A stretch of DNA of 64,000 bases. Source: Axinella damicornis. Its lineage: Eukaryota > Porifera > Demospongiae > Axinellida > Axinellidae. The stretch covers positions 9,352,361 to 9,416,360 of the forward strand of contig OZ007518.1 of NCBI GenBank assembly GCA_963931865.1, given 5' to 3'. This document shows positions 24,230 to 35,800 of the stretch, one piece after another (position 1 is the first letter of the stretch; every line of letters begins with the position of its first letter). A program made the translations under genes and the position numbers. The notes beneath the pieces are model-generated. The model made no database searches and was not told the DNA's origin. It saw only the letters and a list, made by a program, of their open reading frames with translations.

Positions 24230-27004
24230 TCCCTTCCTCTCCCGTCTCCCCCTCCCTCCACCCTCCTCTGTTCACAGACTTCACTGGAGATTTCGGTGAT
24301 GCATTCCGGACCAGCCTGCCCCTAGCTAGCTCCTTTTCCGATCAGCAATTGCGTTCTGCCGTTACAGATCTCATCCAAACCTTTCAGAGCAACATCATGA
24401 TCACTGGACAATCGTACAACATCTCAGCCTTCGTCCAGAATGTCACCGATCGTCTTCTAACCCTTGCAGCTCAGATGTTAGCTCCTGCAAATACCACACA
24501 GCAAATGTGTGTTGTGAATTTAATTCGGCAGCGTATTAACCAGACTGCAGTGGACCTAGTTGGCAGGGGTCTTGCACAGATTCGGAGAGGGGTGACGTCT
24601 GCAGTTCGAATCCTCGCATTCCTACGGAACTTCAACCTTACCCTTGGAAATTTCCAACCTTTGCAGCGTTGTCGAGATCGGCTGGTCCAGCTGAGCTTCT
24701 GCTCGCGTTGTACCGGTCGAATCCCTCCTCTCTCTGCAGCAACACATGTGGGGCTCTGATCCGAGCCTGCTACTCGCCCTTCGTTGATGGCCTTAGGGGA
24801 GAGTTTGACAACTTGTGGAACGTGACACGTCAGGTTGTTCGTGCCACGAACATCACACTGATGCAGATATTCAGTGAAGAGAACCCCATTGTCATGTTCA
24901 ATCCTACAACCGTACGTCCAGTGTTCATGAATCAGTATTCTAGGATTGCATTAATCTATAAGACGTTTTGTATGGTGCAAATTTGCATATTAGCAGACAA
25001 ATATCTTAACTTAAACCTCGATCGACGTACCAGAGAGAACAAATAGGTGAAAGGATTGTTGGCATAGCAATTTCTTGCCAACATGGACGTGGTAGCCGCT
25101 CGTCATTTCCTCAACAGAAAGTGGTGTCACATCACTGTGAAAAATGTTAGGGGGAGTAGCAACACACAAGCCCATGCAAAAGTTAAATGCGAAATGTCTT
25201 CTAAAGGTCTAGTGTATGAAAATTTGCACCAAGCTTTCCTCTACATGGTACTTATCTTGTACAACCCTGGCTATGTATCTTTCTCTCATTAACTTGTGTG
25301 GTGGGACTGTACAGCTTTGCACAGAACAAAATAGCTAATGGTTACATTCTGGCCTCTGAACATTCAGTAGACCAGAGGATGGTTTTATATTTCACTGCAT
25401 GAGTTTTTAGCTTAGCAGAGGAACATTATGACCTAATAAGTTAGGGTGTACATACATGTGCCATGACAGCAACAGTAAAAGTGAGTATATAGAGGCGTAG
25501 AATTTATTTTACTCTTGACCTAATTTTTGTATTTCGTTGTCATCATGTTATTGTGTATACTATCCCTTCCTACATGCTTACTTGTGACTAGGATCTTGCA
25601 CAGCTGTCCCGCATGTGTGGTATCACAAATCCGTTCGGGAGGAGGAAGAGGGAGAATGGTGAATCACACCGGCTGATACCTGGAGATGTCATGGACAAGC
25701 TGAACCAGCTTCGAGGAGTGTTCGAGTACGGTAAGCCAGACAATTTGAGGTTTGAATATACGGTCCTACATGCACATATCGGGCATTGGACAGTTGAACA
25801 ACACGCAAAGTGTTGTCTTTTTGTTCGATACTGCAAGTGACAAAAAGAAATGCGGGGGCTTGGGAAGAGGCAGACTGCCACAGACATCCAAGTCTTTCTA
25901 CATAGCTCCCGCCCTTAATTCTAATTCTCTCCTTCCCACTACACAGACGATGATGGTCCTGAGGTTTGTGAACCTGTGTCGGATTTCCTCACTTGCAATG
26001 GTAACAGTGACGACCGAATGTGCGGCAGACGTGATGTTTGTACTGCAGCTTGCAACTGCTGGGATGGGACCATGAATCGGACCACTAATACCTTCCGGTT
26101 CATCAACACCAACATTCAGGGACAGGGTGAGGGACGGATCGAGTGTGTTATGTTCCGGGTAAGGGACAGGTTAGGGATAGGGATCGGCAGCGTGTGTGGT
26201 GTGCCTGCTAGACTGCTTCAGCTAGCTATAGCCTCACTCATAGCCTCATTCCCAGGATCTTTTTTGTACAGTATGCAACATGTACATAAAGCTGCAGAGA
26301 AGCCAGGGAATGTGGCTACCTGATTAACACTCGGCGTCATTGTGGGTACTTTTGTGTCATAGTCAGTGGCCTGCGGTTGTGCAGCTTGTGCTACGCTCAG
26401 TCACATTCTGATGAGAGTCATGTGCCCCACAATGTGCTTCACTGGTGAAGTGCGCTCTTTGCCCCTCCTCCCCCTGGGAGATCAGCCATTGGCTGAAAGG
26501 GCTTGAAGGTAAAAATTAAACACCTTACCCTTTTACATGTACATTCATCTAGTTTTATGAACTAGCTTTATAATGGAAAGACACAAATACCAGCTAGATA
26601 CACAGTAGTCTTTTGTACAGGCACACATGTACGTATAAGCACAATCATGCTCATAATTCATAATTACCACTGCATGATAATTAACCCAGTGATTGAGCTG
26701 GACCTACAGGTGTACACACATGCACACGAACACACCACGCTCACCCTCCCACCCACTCTGATCACCTACTGTAGCTAACAACCCAGTGATCGACTTGGAC
26801 CTGCAGGACCTCATGACCCAGGCGAGTGCCCTTGGCACCCCCGTCAATACCTTCTTAACCAACAACAACTTCACCGACGTCTCTCCGGAGGGTGTGACAA
26901 CACCTCCGGCTGAGCCGTTTGAAGGGTCCGGACCAGCGAGTGTAGTCTCCAGATCCCTCACTGTGACCATGCTTGTAGCAGCACTTCTTGCTACCACCAT
27001 GTGA
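22104..27004 (+). CDS. Glypican (copy A), frameshifted in exon 3
   Basis: Six exons: 22104-22224, 23936-24106, 24278-24911, 25592-25730, 25947-26126, 26775-27004. Their phases (1,1,0,1,1) match copy B exactly; about 490 residues once a frame break is allowed for. Glypicans are cell-surface heparan sulfate proteoglycans tethered by GPI that modulate growth-factor signalling. Visible: signal peptide ending near AQAQ; QCCARTY near the N-terminus; the cysteine cluster CRDRLVQLSFCSRCTG; a later Cys-rich segment (CGRRDVC, ACNCWDG); one EGSG heparan sulfate attachment-like site; and a hydrophobic C-terminus typical of a GPI signal. In exon 3, near 24723-24734, copy A has two extra bases (CT) relative to copy B, which breaks the frame just before the conserved CSNTCGALIRAC stretch. 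This could be a true pseudogenising change, a polymorphism or an assembly error. ATG 22104 is preferred because it aligns with copy B; 22101 is also ATG. Confidence 0.8.
22631..22657. mobile_element. 27-bp minimal palindromic MITE
   Basis: The insertion is just the two terminal inverted repeats placed back to back (TAGCCTCGTTCCC then its complement). Exact 9-bp direct repeats GTGGTAGAG flank it at 22622-22630 and 22658-22666. It lies in intron 1 of glypican copy A; the matching sequence in copy B (about 29846-29860) lacks it. Confidence 0.85.
22757..23240 (+). mobile_element. 3' end of a non-LTR retrotransposon (LINE)
   Basis: The open frame to the stop at 23129 has the usual C-terminal tail of LINE reverse transcriptase proteins: RRRYLKLCLLYKVVNGQ, then a basic stretch with RSNASFFPDTIALWNSLPPS and a LDSFK-like end. 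It is followed by a short 3' region and an A-rich AAATAAAAATAAAAATG tail. The 5' part, with the polymerase and endonuclease domains, is missing, so this is a dead 5'-truncated copy in intron 1 of glypican A. It is absent from copy B intron 1, so it inserted after the duplication or was lost from B. Confidence 0.75.
23244..23390. repeat. 32-bp tandem repeat in glypican A intron 1
   Basis: About four and a half units of the sequence around TGGTTAGCATGTCACATGAT. The orthologous position in copy B (about 29930-29960) has a single diverged unit, so the array expanded after the gene duplicated. Confidence 0.8.
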
Positions 27005-27176
27005 ACAGATTGTTGAACACGTGAAAAATTGAGTTGAGTTGTTTTTGAATGAATAATTTATTAGCTTGATGTTGCTATTTGGTCGTATATACTCGTATAT
27101 TGTTAACTGACTTATAATTTCTGTTGATGGAGTGAGTCATTAATTAATACGTGCATGTTCTCAGTGGGGTACATAC

Positions 27177-27232
27177 TAGCCTCGTTCCCAGGCCAAGAGA
27201 GGCTCGCCGTCTCGGGCCTGGGAACGAGGCTA
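27177..27232. mobile_element. 56-bp foldback MITE (TAGCCTCGTTCCCAG family)
   Basis: Perfect TAGCCTCGTTCCCAGGCC end and its complement. Flanked by GGTACATAC (27168-27176) and GATACATAC (27233-27241), a 9-bp target duplication with one mismatch. It lies just downstream of glypican A. Confidence 0.8.
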
Positions 27233-27285
27233 GATACATACATGTACCAATTCAATACCACAAGGGTGTCTCGAGCTGCTGCCCT

Positions 27286-27454
27286 TGAATTTCCTACGTG
27301 TCCTATTGCAGTGGAGGTGATGTTTCATACACCTATCAGGCGCAGGATAGAGCCGAATTTCGTGATTCAGGAAATTCGGCTCTATCCTGCGCCTGATAGG
27401 TGTATGAAACATCACCTCCACTGCAAGTAGGACACAAATGACATAGGAAATTCA
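27286..27454. repeat. Long, nearly perfect hairpin
   Basis: Two arms of about 65-80 bp (27286-27362 and 27369-27454) are inverted copies with only small indels near their outer ends, around a loop of a few bases. Such a perfect foldback suggests a recent snap-back insertion or MITE. Confidence 0.8.
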
Positions 27455-27739
27455 ATTTTTTTGTCCAGTGTTGTGAACACAGGTTGTACCCTCTCACTCT
27501 TGCACGCCCCTAGCTTGTCAACTGGATAATACCTATACTATGCAGTATGCACTTCCTGCCAGACAAAATTAATAATATCCACTTCCAATAAAAATAGAGC
27601 CATTTCTACTCGGATGAAAACAACCGCACTGGGTATTCAATGCAACCATTCAATTTTTACTGCTACTTCGACTAGCCTTGTCATTCCGGCAAGGCAGGCA
27701 GCTGTCGGCACATTTGGGGCTATGATTGCTCATCTGCAG

Positions 27740-28494
27740 TACCGTATATCTTCTAAAAATTCGGCATCCCTAATTATTCGGCACCCTACACGCAAATGGG
27801 AAAAATTGTCTCTAATTTTCGGCAAGGGAATTCCCAAATATTACGGAATTTAATCTCTAATTGCAATACGTTTTCGGCAGCTTGCCGTCCTGTCCGAGAG
27901 GCTTATACAAGCCAGTCAGGGAGAGAGATCGGTGAGTTCGGTGCTGTTTAAGCCCCAAGCGGTGAAAGCTTTAAGCTGTCGCAATGCACACGAGCCCCTG
28001 GAAGTCAACCGATCGCTTCGACGTAGCTAGCTACGTGCCATGTTGACCAATTGGTGAAAGCCCTGCGCTGAAGTACACTCGCAAACCTCCAAGTCTTGCC
28101 CTGACCCGGCCTGAGAGTCACAGATGAACCTAGAACGACACGGGGTGAGTACCGGGCCCGGGTACAGCCAGCGGCACAGTTCGAGATCGTTCGCTTCGTA
28201 CACCGACAATTCAGGCCGACGCAGGTGCTAGTGGAAAGTATGGAGTGTCACAGTCTGTACCAAGAGGAAAGACTACGTACCTCGCCCTGCCGGTATAGCC
28301 GCTCTGCTGCTCGATCTTGATCTTGAGACTTGAATCTCGAGTGAAAAAAAACGACCGACCGACCGCGGGTAGCACTTCTAATTATTCGGCACTTTTGCAT
28401 TTTGGTACAAATTTGCGATTTTACTTCTAATTATTACGGCAAGGCTCATGAATAATTATTAAAAACATGCCGAATTTTTAGAAGATATACGGTA
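27740..28494. mobile_element. 755-bp element with perfect 27-bp TACCGTATATCTTC inverted ends
   Basis: The first 27 bases from TACCGTATATCTTCTAAAAA and the last 27 bases are exact inverted repeats. Sub-terminal copies of CTAATTATTCGGCA-type sequence occur inside both ends. Both ends carry TA, consistent with a TA target duplication. No transposase frame; probably a non-autonomous Tc1/mariner-type element. Confidence 0.8.
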
Positions 28495-28619
28495 TGTGGT
28501 ATGTGATCACTTACAGTAGTATTTGATACTGCAAGCGATCATAAACTGAATGTGTGGCAAATGCCAGGAATTAATGCTGGACATGGTGATCAAAATTTAC
28601 CGTGTCACCACATGATCGC

Positions 28620-28743
28620 AAAAGCGGCGTGCGTTTGGCCGGCTAGGCTGGGGTGGGCGCGCGGCGGCCGGGCGGGGTCTCCCTAGCCCCGCCCACCCCG
28701 GAAATGAAACGCAGAAGGGCCTGACTCCACTAAAAGACGAATC
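28620..28743 (+). promoter_or_regulatory. GC-rich proximal promoter of glypican B
   Basis: A short GC-rich island in otherwise AT-leaning DNA ends immediately before the ATG at 28744. It contains GGGTGGGCG and GGGCGGGG boxes resembling Sp/KLF sites. Location and composition fit a promoter; there is no TATA box. The same position in copy A lacks this island. Confidence 0.4.
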
Positions 28744-30260
28744 ATGGCGAAGTTCGCTGCACTTTCGCTGTTCATTCTTACCCTCTGGCAGCTGTCGGGC
28801 GCCCAGGCACAGCCGCAGTGTTCTACACTGAACGTGGACAACCCCTTGCAAAGCCCTGCGATCGGTAAGTTATGATCCGTCGGTAAGTTATGATCCGTCA
28901 CGGACGGACAAACAACAATTTGTCGAGCCACTCCCTTCTTGCTTCATGTGTTTATTACAGGAGCCTTGTGCACCTGTTTGCAGGGTCTGTCTTCAGACTG
29001 AAAATTAGACAGGTTCACGAGGGCACTATTTGGGTCAATTGTGCCTTCACGATCACGTTATGTTGCCATGATTCATCATGGAATACTGAAATTTCACACT
29101 GTGTACATTGCAGCTCCTCGTCTCATCCCCAGATCCTCTCCCGTGTGCTGTGCATGCGAAATGAGGAAATAGGGTCTTGCAAATATCAGTAACTGTTCAA
29201 GCACATTACACTGACTTCTACATGGCCAAAAATGTATGCTAGTTGACTCATCACTGAGTCGATCAGATAGAATCGAACTTATGAATCCTAAGGTAGTCAA
29301 ACACTAGCAGCTATAGCAGAAAAGGCCACGGAAGAAAGTATTAATTCCTCCCACCAGTCAAGGTCAGGCGGATGAGATGTGTATGTGTGTCAGGGGGTGT
29401 GTATGTGTGTCAAGGGGATGGGAAGACAATGAAGCTGGGCCGATCAGTAGACTTTCCATAGCCATGGCCTGTCAGAGGTGCGGCTTGCCCTTCTATGAAA
29501 CCTTGGATGGCCTACCTCTGTTTATTCTTGAGCTCTACCATCCCCACAGTTGTAACAACAGACCCCTGTAGTCCCTACAGTTGTAACAACAGACCCCTGT
29601 AGTCCCCACAGTTGTAACTACAGACCCCTATAAGTTACATTAGCTTCGTTGATTGTTGCCTTAGATGGAGGTGGTTGCCATGGTAAGCTAGTGACGCTCA
29701 TGCCGATTCACTCATTGCTCATCCACACATTAGTAGCATTTCGAACATGCATGTAGCAGCGTTCTGAGCATTGAGACAATTCCAGATTGATTGCCATCCA
29801 CCAATTGCAAGGGAACGTTACTGCACTCTTGAAACATGCTGTGGTCGAGTTAGATATTCATGGCCTTCAAGTTAGTTCCAATTACTTTACGAAGCAGCAA
29901 GCAGCACGTTAATGTGTACAATCATCACATGATTGTCCTTGCTGCATCATAAATGGTTAGAAGGTCCAATAACTTGGAATTCAAGCCGGCAGAGAGCATT
30001 GATTGATTCTACAAGTCGTAATTACCTACTATACGTAGTTTAGACCTAGCTCATTATTTAAACATGTGTACATGGCTAAGTTGAGAGTGTGTTGGTGATA
30101 ATGACTAACAGTCCCTGTTGGATACCTAAGCATCTCTACTGGATATGTGTGGGTCGTCAGCAGTCCCCCCCACCCCCCCCCCCAGGTTTACACTTCATTA
30201 TGAGTTTATATACATGTATACATTAAGATGCACGATAGTAATAATTTTTCACCCACACGT

Positions 30261-30354
<94 letters not shown>

Positions 30355-31307
30355 TTCCAGTCTCCCTGTCTGTAACAATGACCGTCTGCAGTGCTGTACT
30401 CGTGCATACATTGATGATGTCACTGAGCGTGCAAGACGTCTGCTTATAAATGGCCTCAGAGAGGAATTTGAGGATCGTATCGAGGACTACGGAAGAATTG
30501 TTCAGCAGTTGACACAATGTGAGTTGAACATGTTAATGTGTAACACGACGTGACCACATGCTATACAAGCTTACATGTCTAACACAATATTGTGTGAGCT
30601 GAAGTCAATGGCAGTAGCTTCGTTCCCAGGCCTTTCCAACCGTCAGGATTTGATCGCTTGCAGCATGCAAATACAGTGGGGAAAGGCCAAAACGTCCTGT
30701 CTTCTACTGTTAGGCTGGACGTCAGAGCGTTCGCAAGGCAGATGATCGATACCGTTCGTTGTGCACAATGCTGAGGGCTGATCGACATGAAAAGGTATTA
30801 TGACGGTTGGTACCGCCATGCACCCGTTTGTCTACCATCTGTCGACCTGACGTCATCGCACATGACCAGATCTCCCAGGCCTTCCCCCACCCGCGTTTGC
30901 ATACTGCAAGCAATCAATAGAGTAACCAATAAATTAACAGAATTTCTTGACTGCTATATATGGCAAGTAGTATTAGAATGCTATGAATCTCATTATTCAC
31001 ACAATTATCTTTTGAGAACACATGTAGGCAGTGTAGCCTGGTTCCCACGTGGCCTGGGAACGAGGCTAGTGAGCAGTGTTGCTGTGGGTGTGTCATAGAT
31101 CACTGTGATGAGAAACACTTCACCGATGCACCTCTCCCCATCACTCCCTCTTTCCTCTCCTGCCCCTTCCCTGGTCCCTTCCTCTTCCCTCTCCTGCCCC
31201 TCCCCTGGTCCCCCTCTCTTCCCTCTCCTGCCCCTCCCCTGGTCCCTTCCTCTTCCCTCTCCTGCCCCTCCCCTGGTCCCCCCTCTTCCCTCTCCTGCCC
31301 CTCCCCT

Positions 31308-31353
<46 letters not shown>

Positions 31354-31608
31354 TTCCCTCTCCTGCCCCTCCCCTGGTCCCCCCTCTTCCTTCTCCTGCC
31401 CCTCCCCTGGTCCCTTCCTCTTCCCTCTCCTGCCCCCTCCCCTGGTCCCCCCTCTTCCCTCTCCTGCCCCTCCCCTGGTTCCCCCCTCTTCCCTCTCCTG
31501 CCCCTCCCCTGGTCCCTTCCTCTTCCCTCTCCTGCCCCTCCCCTGGTCCCCCCTCTTCCCTCTCCTGCCCCTCCCCTGGTCCCCCCTCTTCCCTCTCCTG
31601 CCCCTCCC

Positions 31609-31643
<35 letters not shown>

Positions 31644-32769
31644 TTCCCTCTCCTGCCCCTCCCCTGGTCCCCCCTCTTCCTTCTCCTGCCCCTCCCCTGG
31701 TCCCTTCCTCTTCCCTCTCCTGCCCCTCCCCTGGTCCCCCCTCTTCCCTCTCCTGCCCCTCCCCTGGTCCCCCCTCTTCCCTCTCCTGCCCCTCCCCTGG
31801 TCCCTTCCTCTTCCCTCTCCTGCCCCTCCCCTGGTCCCTTCCTCTTCCCTCTCCTGCCCCTCCCCTGGTCCCTTCCTCTTCCCTCTCCTGCCCCTCCCCT
31901 GGTCCCTTCCTCTTCCCTCTCCTGCCCCTCCCCTGGTCCCCCCTCTTCCCTCTCCTGCCCCTCCCCTGGTCCCCCCTCTTCCCTCTCCTGCCCCTCCCCT
32001 GGTCCCTTCCTCTTCCCTCTCCTGCCCCTCCCCTGGTCCCTTCCTTTTCCTCTCCTGCCCCTCCATCCACTATTTGCAGACTTTGCTGGAGATTTTGTTA
32101 ATTCATTCCGGAACAGCTTGCCCTCGTCAGTTTCCTCCCCCAAGATCGATTGCGAAATGCACTTGATACTCTGATTGAAAACTTTGACGGCAATATCATG
32201 ATCACCGGACAATCGTACAACATCTCAGCCTTCCTCCAGAATGTCACTGATCGTCTTCTAACACTTGCAACTCAGGTGTTGGATTCCGGAGATACTACAC
32301 GGCAAATGTGCGTCGCAAATTTCATTCGGCAGCGTATTAACCAGACTGCAGTGAACCTAGTTGGCAGAGGTCTTGCACAGATTAGGAGAGGGGTGACGTC
32401 TGCAGTTCGAATCCTCACATTCCTACGGAACTTCAACCTTACCCTTGGAAATTTCCAACCTTTGCAGCGTTGTCGAGATCGGCTGGTCCAGCTGAGCTTC
32501 TGCTCGCGTTGTACCGGTCGAATCCCTCCACTCTGCAGCAACACATGTGGGGCTCTGATCCGAGCCTGCTACTCGCCCTTCGTTGATGGCCTTAGGGGAG
32601 AGTTTGACAACTTGTGGGACGTAACACGTCAGGTTGTTCGTGCCACGAACACTACACTGATGCAGATATTCAGCGAGGAGAACCCCATCATCATGTTGGA
32701 TCTTACAACCGTACGTCCAGTTTTGTCTTCACTTGAACACATGAAATTCGCAGTGGGTTTATTGTCACA

Positions 32770-32801
<32 letters not shown>

Positions 32802-35800
32802 AAACAGAACAGAGAAAGTTTGGGGGGGGGATTGAATAGTGTGCCCCATCCCCGCCCCCAAAAGTGAATCAGTATATTAATTCTAGGCTTGCCGTATAGT
32901 AGGATTTGGTCACGTGATCGAGCTTCTGTATGCAAAATCTTAACTTGAACACACAAAATTCCCAGTGTATATAGCAGAGATCCTGTGAATGTTAATTGTC
33001 ACCATGGCAACGCCTCACCAACACGGACATGGTAGCTTCTAGCCTCCTTCTCAGGTGTTCTCCACCTGGGAACGAGGCTCTATAGTAGCCTCTCATCATT
33101 GCCTCAACAGAAAACAATGTCTTACCACTCACTGTGAAAGTGTGGAAGGGTCTTCTAAGCAAGGGGAGGTCACGCCAATAGACTCTGCAGTCACAGCTGC
33201 GACCGCGGGTCAAAACTTTGACCGCTCTTTTGCGCTGCTTGACTGTTGACTGCGCTGATTTTCAGCCTTTGTCCGTTGACTTCGCGATAGTATACGGAAG
33301 AATGTGTAGCGACTCCACCACTTCCTTAGTATACGGGTTGACCGAGCGTACGTGGTCGCAGCTGTGACTGTGGTGCTTATTGGCGTGACCTCCCCTTGTC
33401 TAAGGCTGGCATGTCATTTGTCAGACGATTTGCACCAAAATTTCCCGCTATAGGTACTTGTCTTTCACAACGCTATACCCTCAAACTGTATGCGGCTGTA
33501 ACGTCATGGCAATATGGCATATCGCATTCAAGCAGCAGTGAAGTCCATGTGATACTTCTGAGTAGAACCCTGTCTATGTGTTAATTCTAATTGACTCAGC
33601 ATGAGGCGACAGGTAGGGTGTACATACATGTAGGGTGTACATACATGTAGGGTGTACGTACATGTAGGGTGTACGTACATGTAGGGTGTACATACATGTA
33701 GGGTGTACGTACATGTAGGGTGTACGTACATGTAGGGTGTACGTACATGTAGGGTGTACGTACATGTAGGGTGTACGTACATGTAGGGTGTACGTACATG
33801 TAGGGTGTACGTACATGTAGGGTGTACGTACATGTAGGGTGTACGTACATGTAGGGTGTACGTACATGTAGGGTGTACATACATGTAGGGTGTACGTACA
33901 TGTACATGGACACTGTGACCGCAGCATTCCAGGCAGGATTAGTCTGGATCATACTTCACTGCTGTGATCACAGCAGTAAAGGTATGATCTTGGATCTAAG
34001 TTTCAGTATTTTTGTTGCCATCATGTTATTGTAATACGATATACTATCCCTTCTACATACTCCGCTGCTTGCTTATGATTAGGTTGTGCCGCAGCTGATT
34101 CAGATGTGCGGTATCACAAATCCTTTTGGGAGGAGGAAGAGGCAGAATGGTGACTCACGCCGGCTGATACCTGGAGATGTCATGGACAGGCTGAACCGGC
34201 TTCGAGGAGTGTTCGAGTATGGTAAGCCACAACAGCACATGATGACATCACCATTATTGCAGTGCAATGACGATGATGTCATCAGTACTCTTGTAAGCCA
34301 CATGCATGGCTACAGTATGACATGGCATGTTTGATTTCATAAGCCACAACAGCACATGATGACATCATCAATGACGATGATGTCATCATGTGCTCATGAA
34401 AGCCAGTATGACAAGGAGTGTTTGAGTATGGTAAGCCACAACAGCACATGATGACATCATCGACTCAATGACGATGATGTCATCATGTGCTCTTGTAAGC
34501 CAGTACGACGAGGAGTGTTGAGTATACGGTACAGCTAGTGGAGAACACTGTCTTATCTCACGTTGCGTGGGCGGATCACACGTGCCGGTAGTCACTGTAT
34601 ACGCGCTACAGCAACAGGGGCGATGTATTTCCCTTTGATGTTTGATACATGCCCTGGACCAGGGCATGTATATCCCTTTGATGTTTGATACATGCCCTGG
34701 GAAGCCCCACTGTTCACGGTTTGTTCAACCGCTTGGTCGTAGCATTTTGAACGTCAAAAGTCACTGTATTTCACACAGAGAATGTGTCTGTAGTCCAGAT
34801 CAACAGTTGAGAAGTAGCTAGGTATTCGCGCGTAAGCGCTATGGGTCTATGCGACAGATGGACGGTCGGCACAGAGCTTTGGGCTACTAGCGCTATGTCT
34901 ATGCGATAGATGGACGGTCGGCACAGAGCTTTCGGCTACTATCGCTTTGCTACATGCTGTAAGCACACTCTCGCGCGGCCAGAACCAACCACGGAGACCA
35001 GAAACTAACGGAGTTAGATCCTTACAGCTCACCTCACGTTGAGTCATTTTGTCTTCAGTCCCTTTGCATTTACGGGAGCACTAGGCTTCTCTCTTCGCTT
35101 TCCTTCTACGTTTAAACCGCTTTGACTAACATCGAAGACGGCCCTTCTTCGTAATTCCAACGTGGGAGTCGTCCTATTTTCGAAATCACTAGCTGTCACG
35201 CCATCCGTCACTGAATATAGGCCCAATACTCCTCGAGAATCGCGCGAACAACTAGCTACTTGCTTCTCAACGACGACATCAACTACTATACAGCCAGCTA
35301 GCTAGCTAACACACAATGAACTGAAGCCAGACTAAACCTTAACCGTGCTGCAGTGTGACGCAAGCAGTTACCAAGGAGACTCCGTAGCAACCGTGCTGCA
35401 GTATGACGTAGCCACAGTAATCAACGTGAGATAAGCCAGTTAGATCACGCCTAGTCGGGATGTATCCGGTTTACAGTCACTCGCACTCGGGCGCTTCGCG
35501 CCCTCGTGCTCGTGACTGTAAACCGGATACATCCCTCCTAGGCGTGATATAACTATAACATACACATCACACATTGAATGTATACATTGTAGGTGATCTA
35601 CATACCTCCATCCCTTAATTGTAATTCTCTCCCCCTCCCTACACAGACGATGACGGTCCTGAGATTTGTGAACCTGTGTCGGATTTCCTCACTTGCAATG
35701 GTAACAGTGACGACCGAATGTGCGGCAGACGTGATGTTTGTACTGCAGCTTGCAACTGCTGGGATGGGACCATGAATCGGACCACTGATACACAGCGGTT

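Larger units (their letters stand above)
27005..28743. other. Intergenic region between the two glypican genes
   Basis: About 1.7 kb, mostly three insertions: a foldback MITE (27177-27232), a long hairpin (27286-27454) and a 755-bp TACCGTA-ended element (27740-28494). The last 120 bases before copy B's ATG are GC-rich with GGGTGGGCG- and GGGGCGGG-like boxes and are the likely promoter of copy B. No gene lies here. Confidence 0.6.

Noticed and set aside
31005..32212. Long open frames (about 300-370 codons) on both strands rich in Gly/Arg/Glu or Pro/Ser/Leu
   Set aside because: They follow the polypyrimidine minisatellite in glypican B intron 2. All frames are open simply because the repeat unit lacks stops, and no ordinary protein sequence is present.
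33611..33904. Regular short repeats that could suggest a CRISPR-like array
   Set aside because: The repeats are directly contiguous with no unique spacers, there are no cas genes, and the DNA is animal nuclear sequence.
33528..33952. Minus-strand frames of about 118 codons rich in Tyr/Thr/His/Cys
   Set aside because: They are readings of a 17-bp tandem repeat in an intron.
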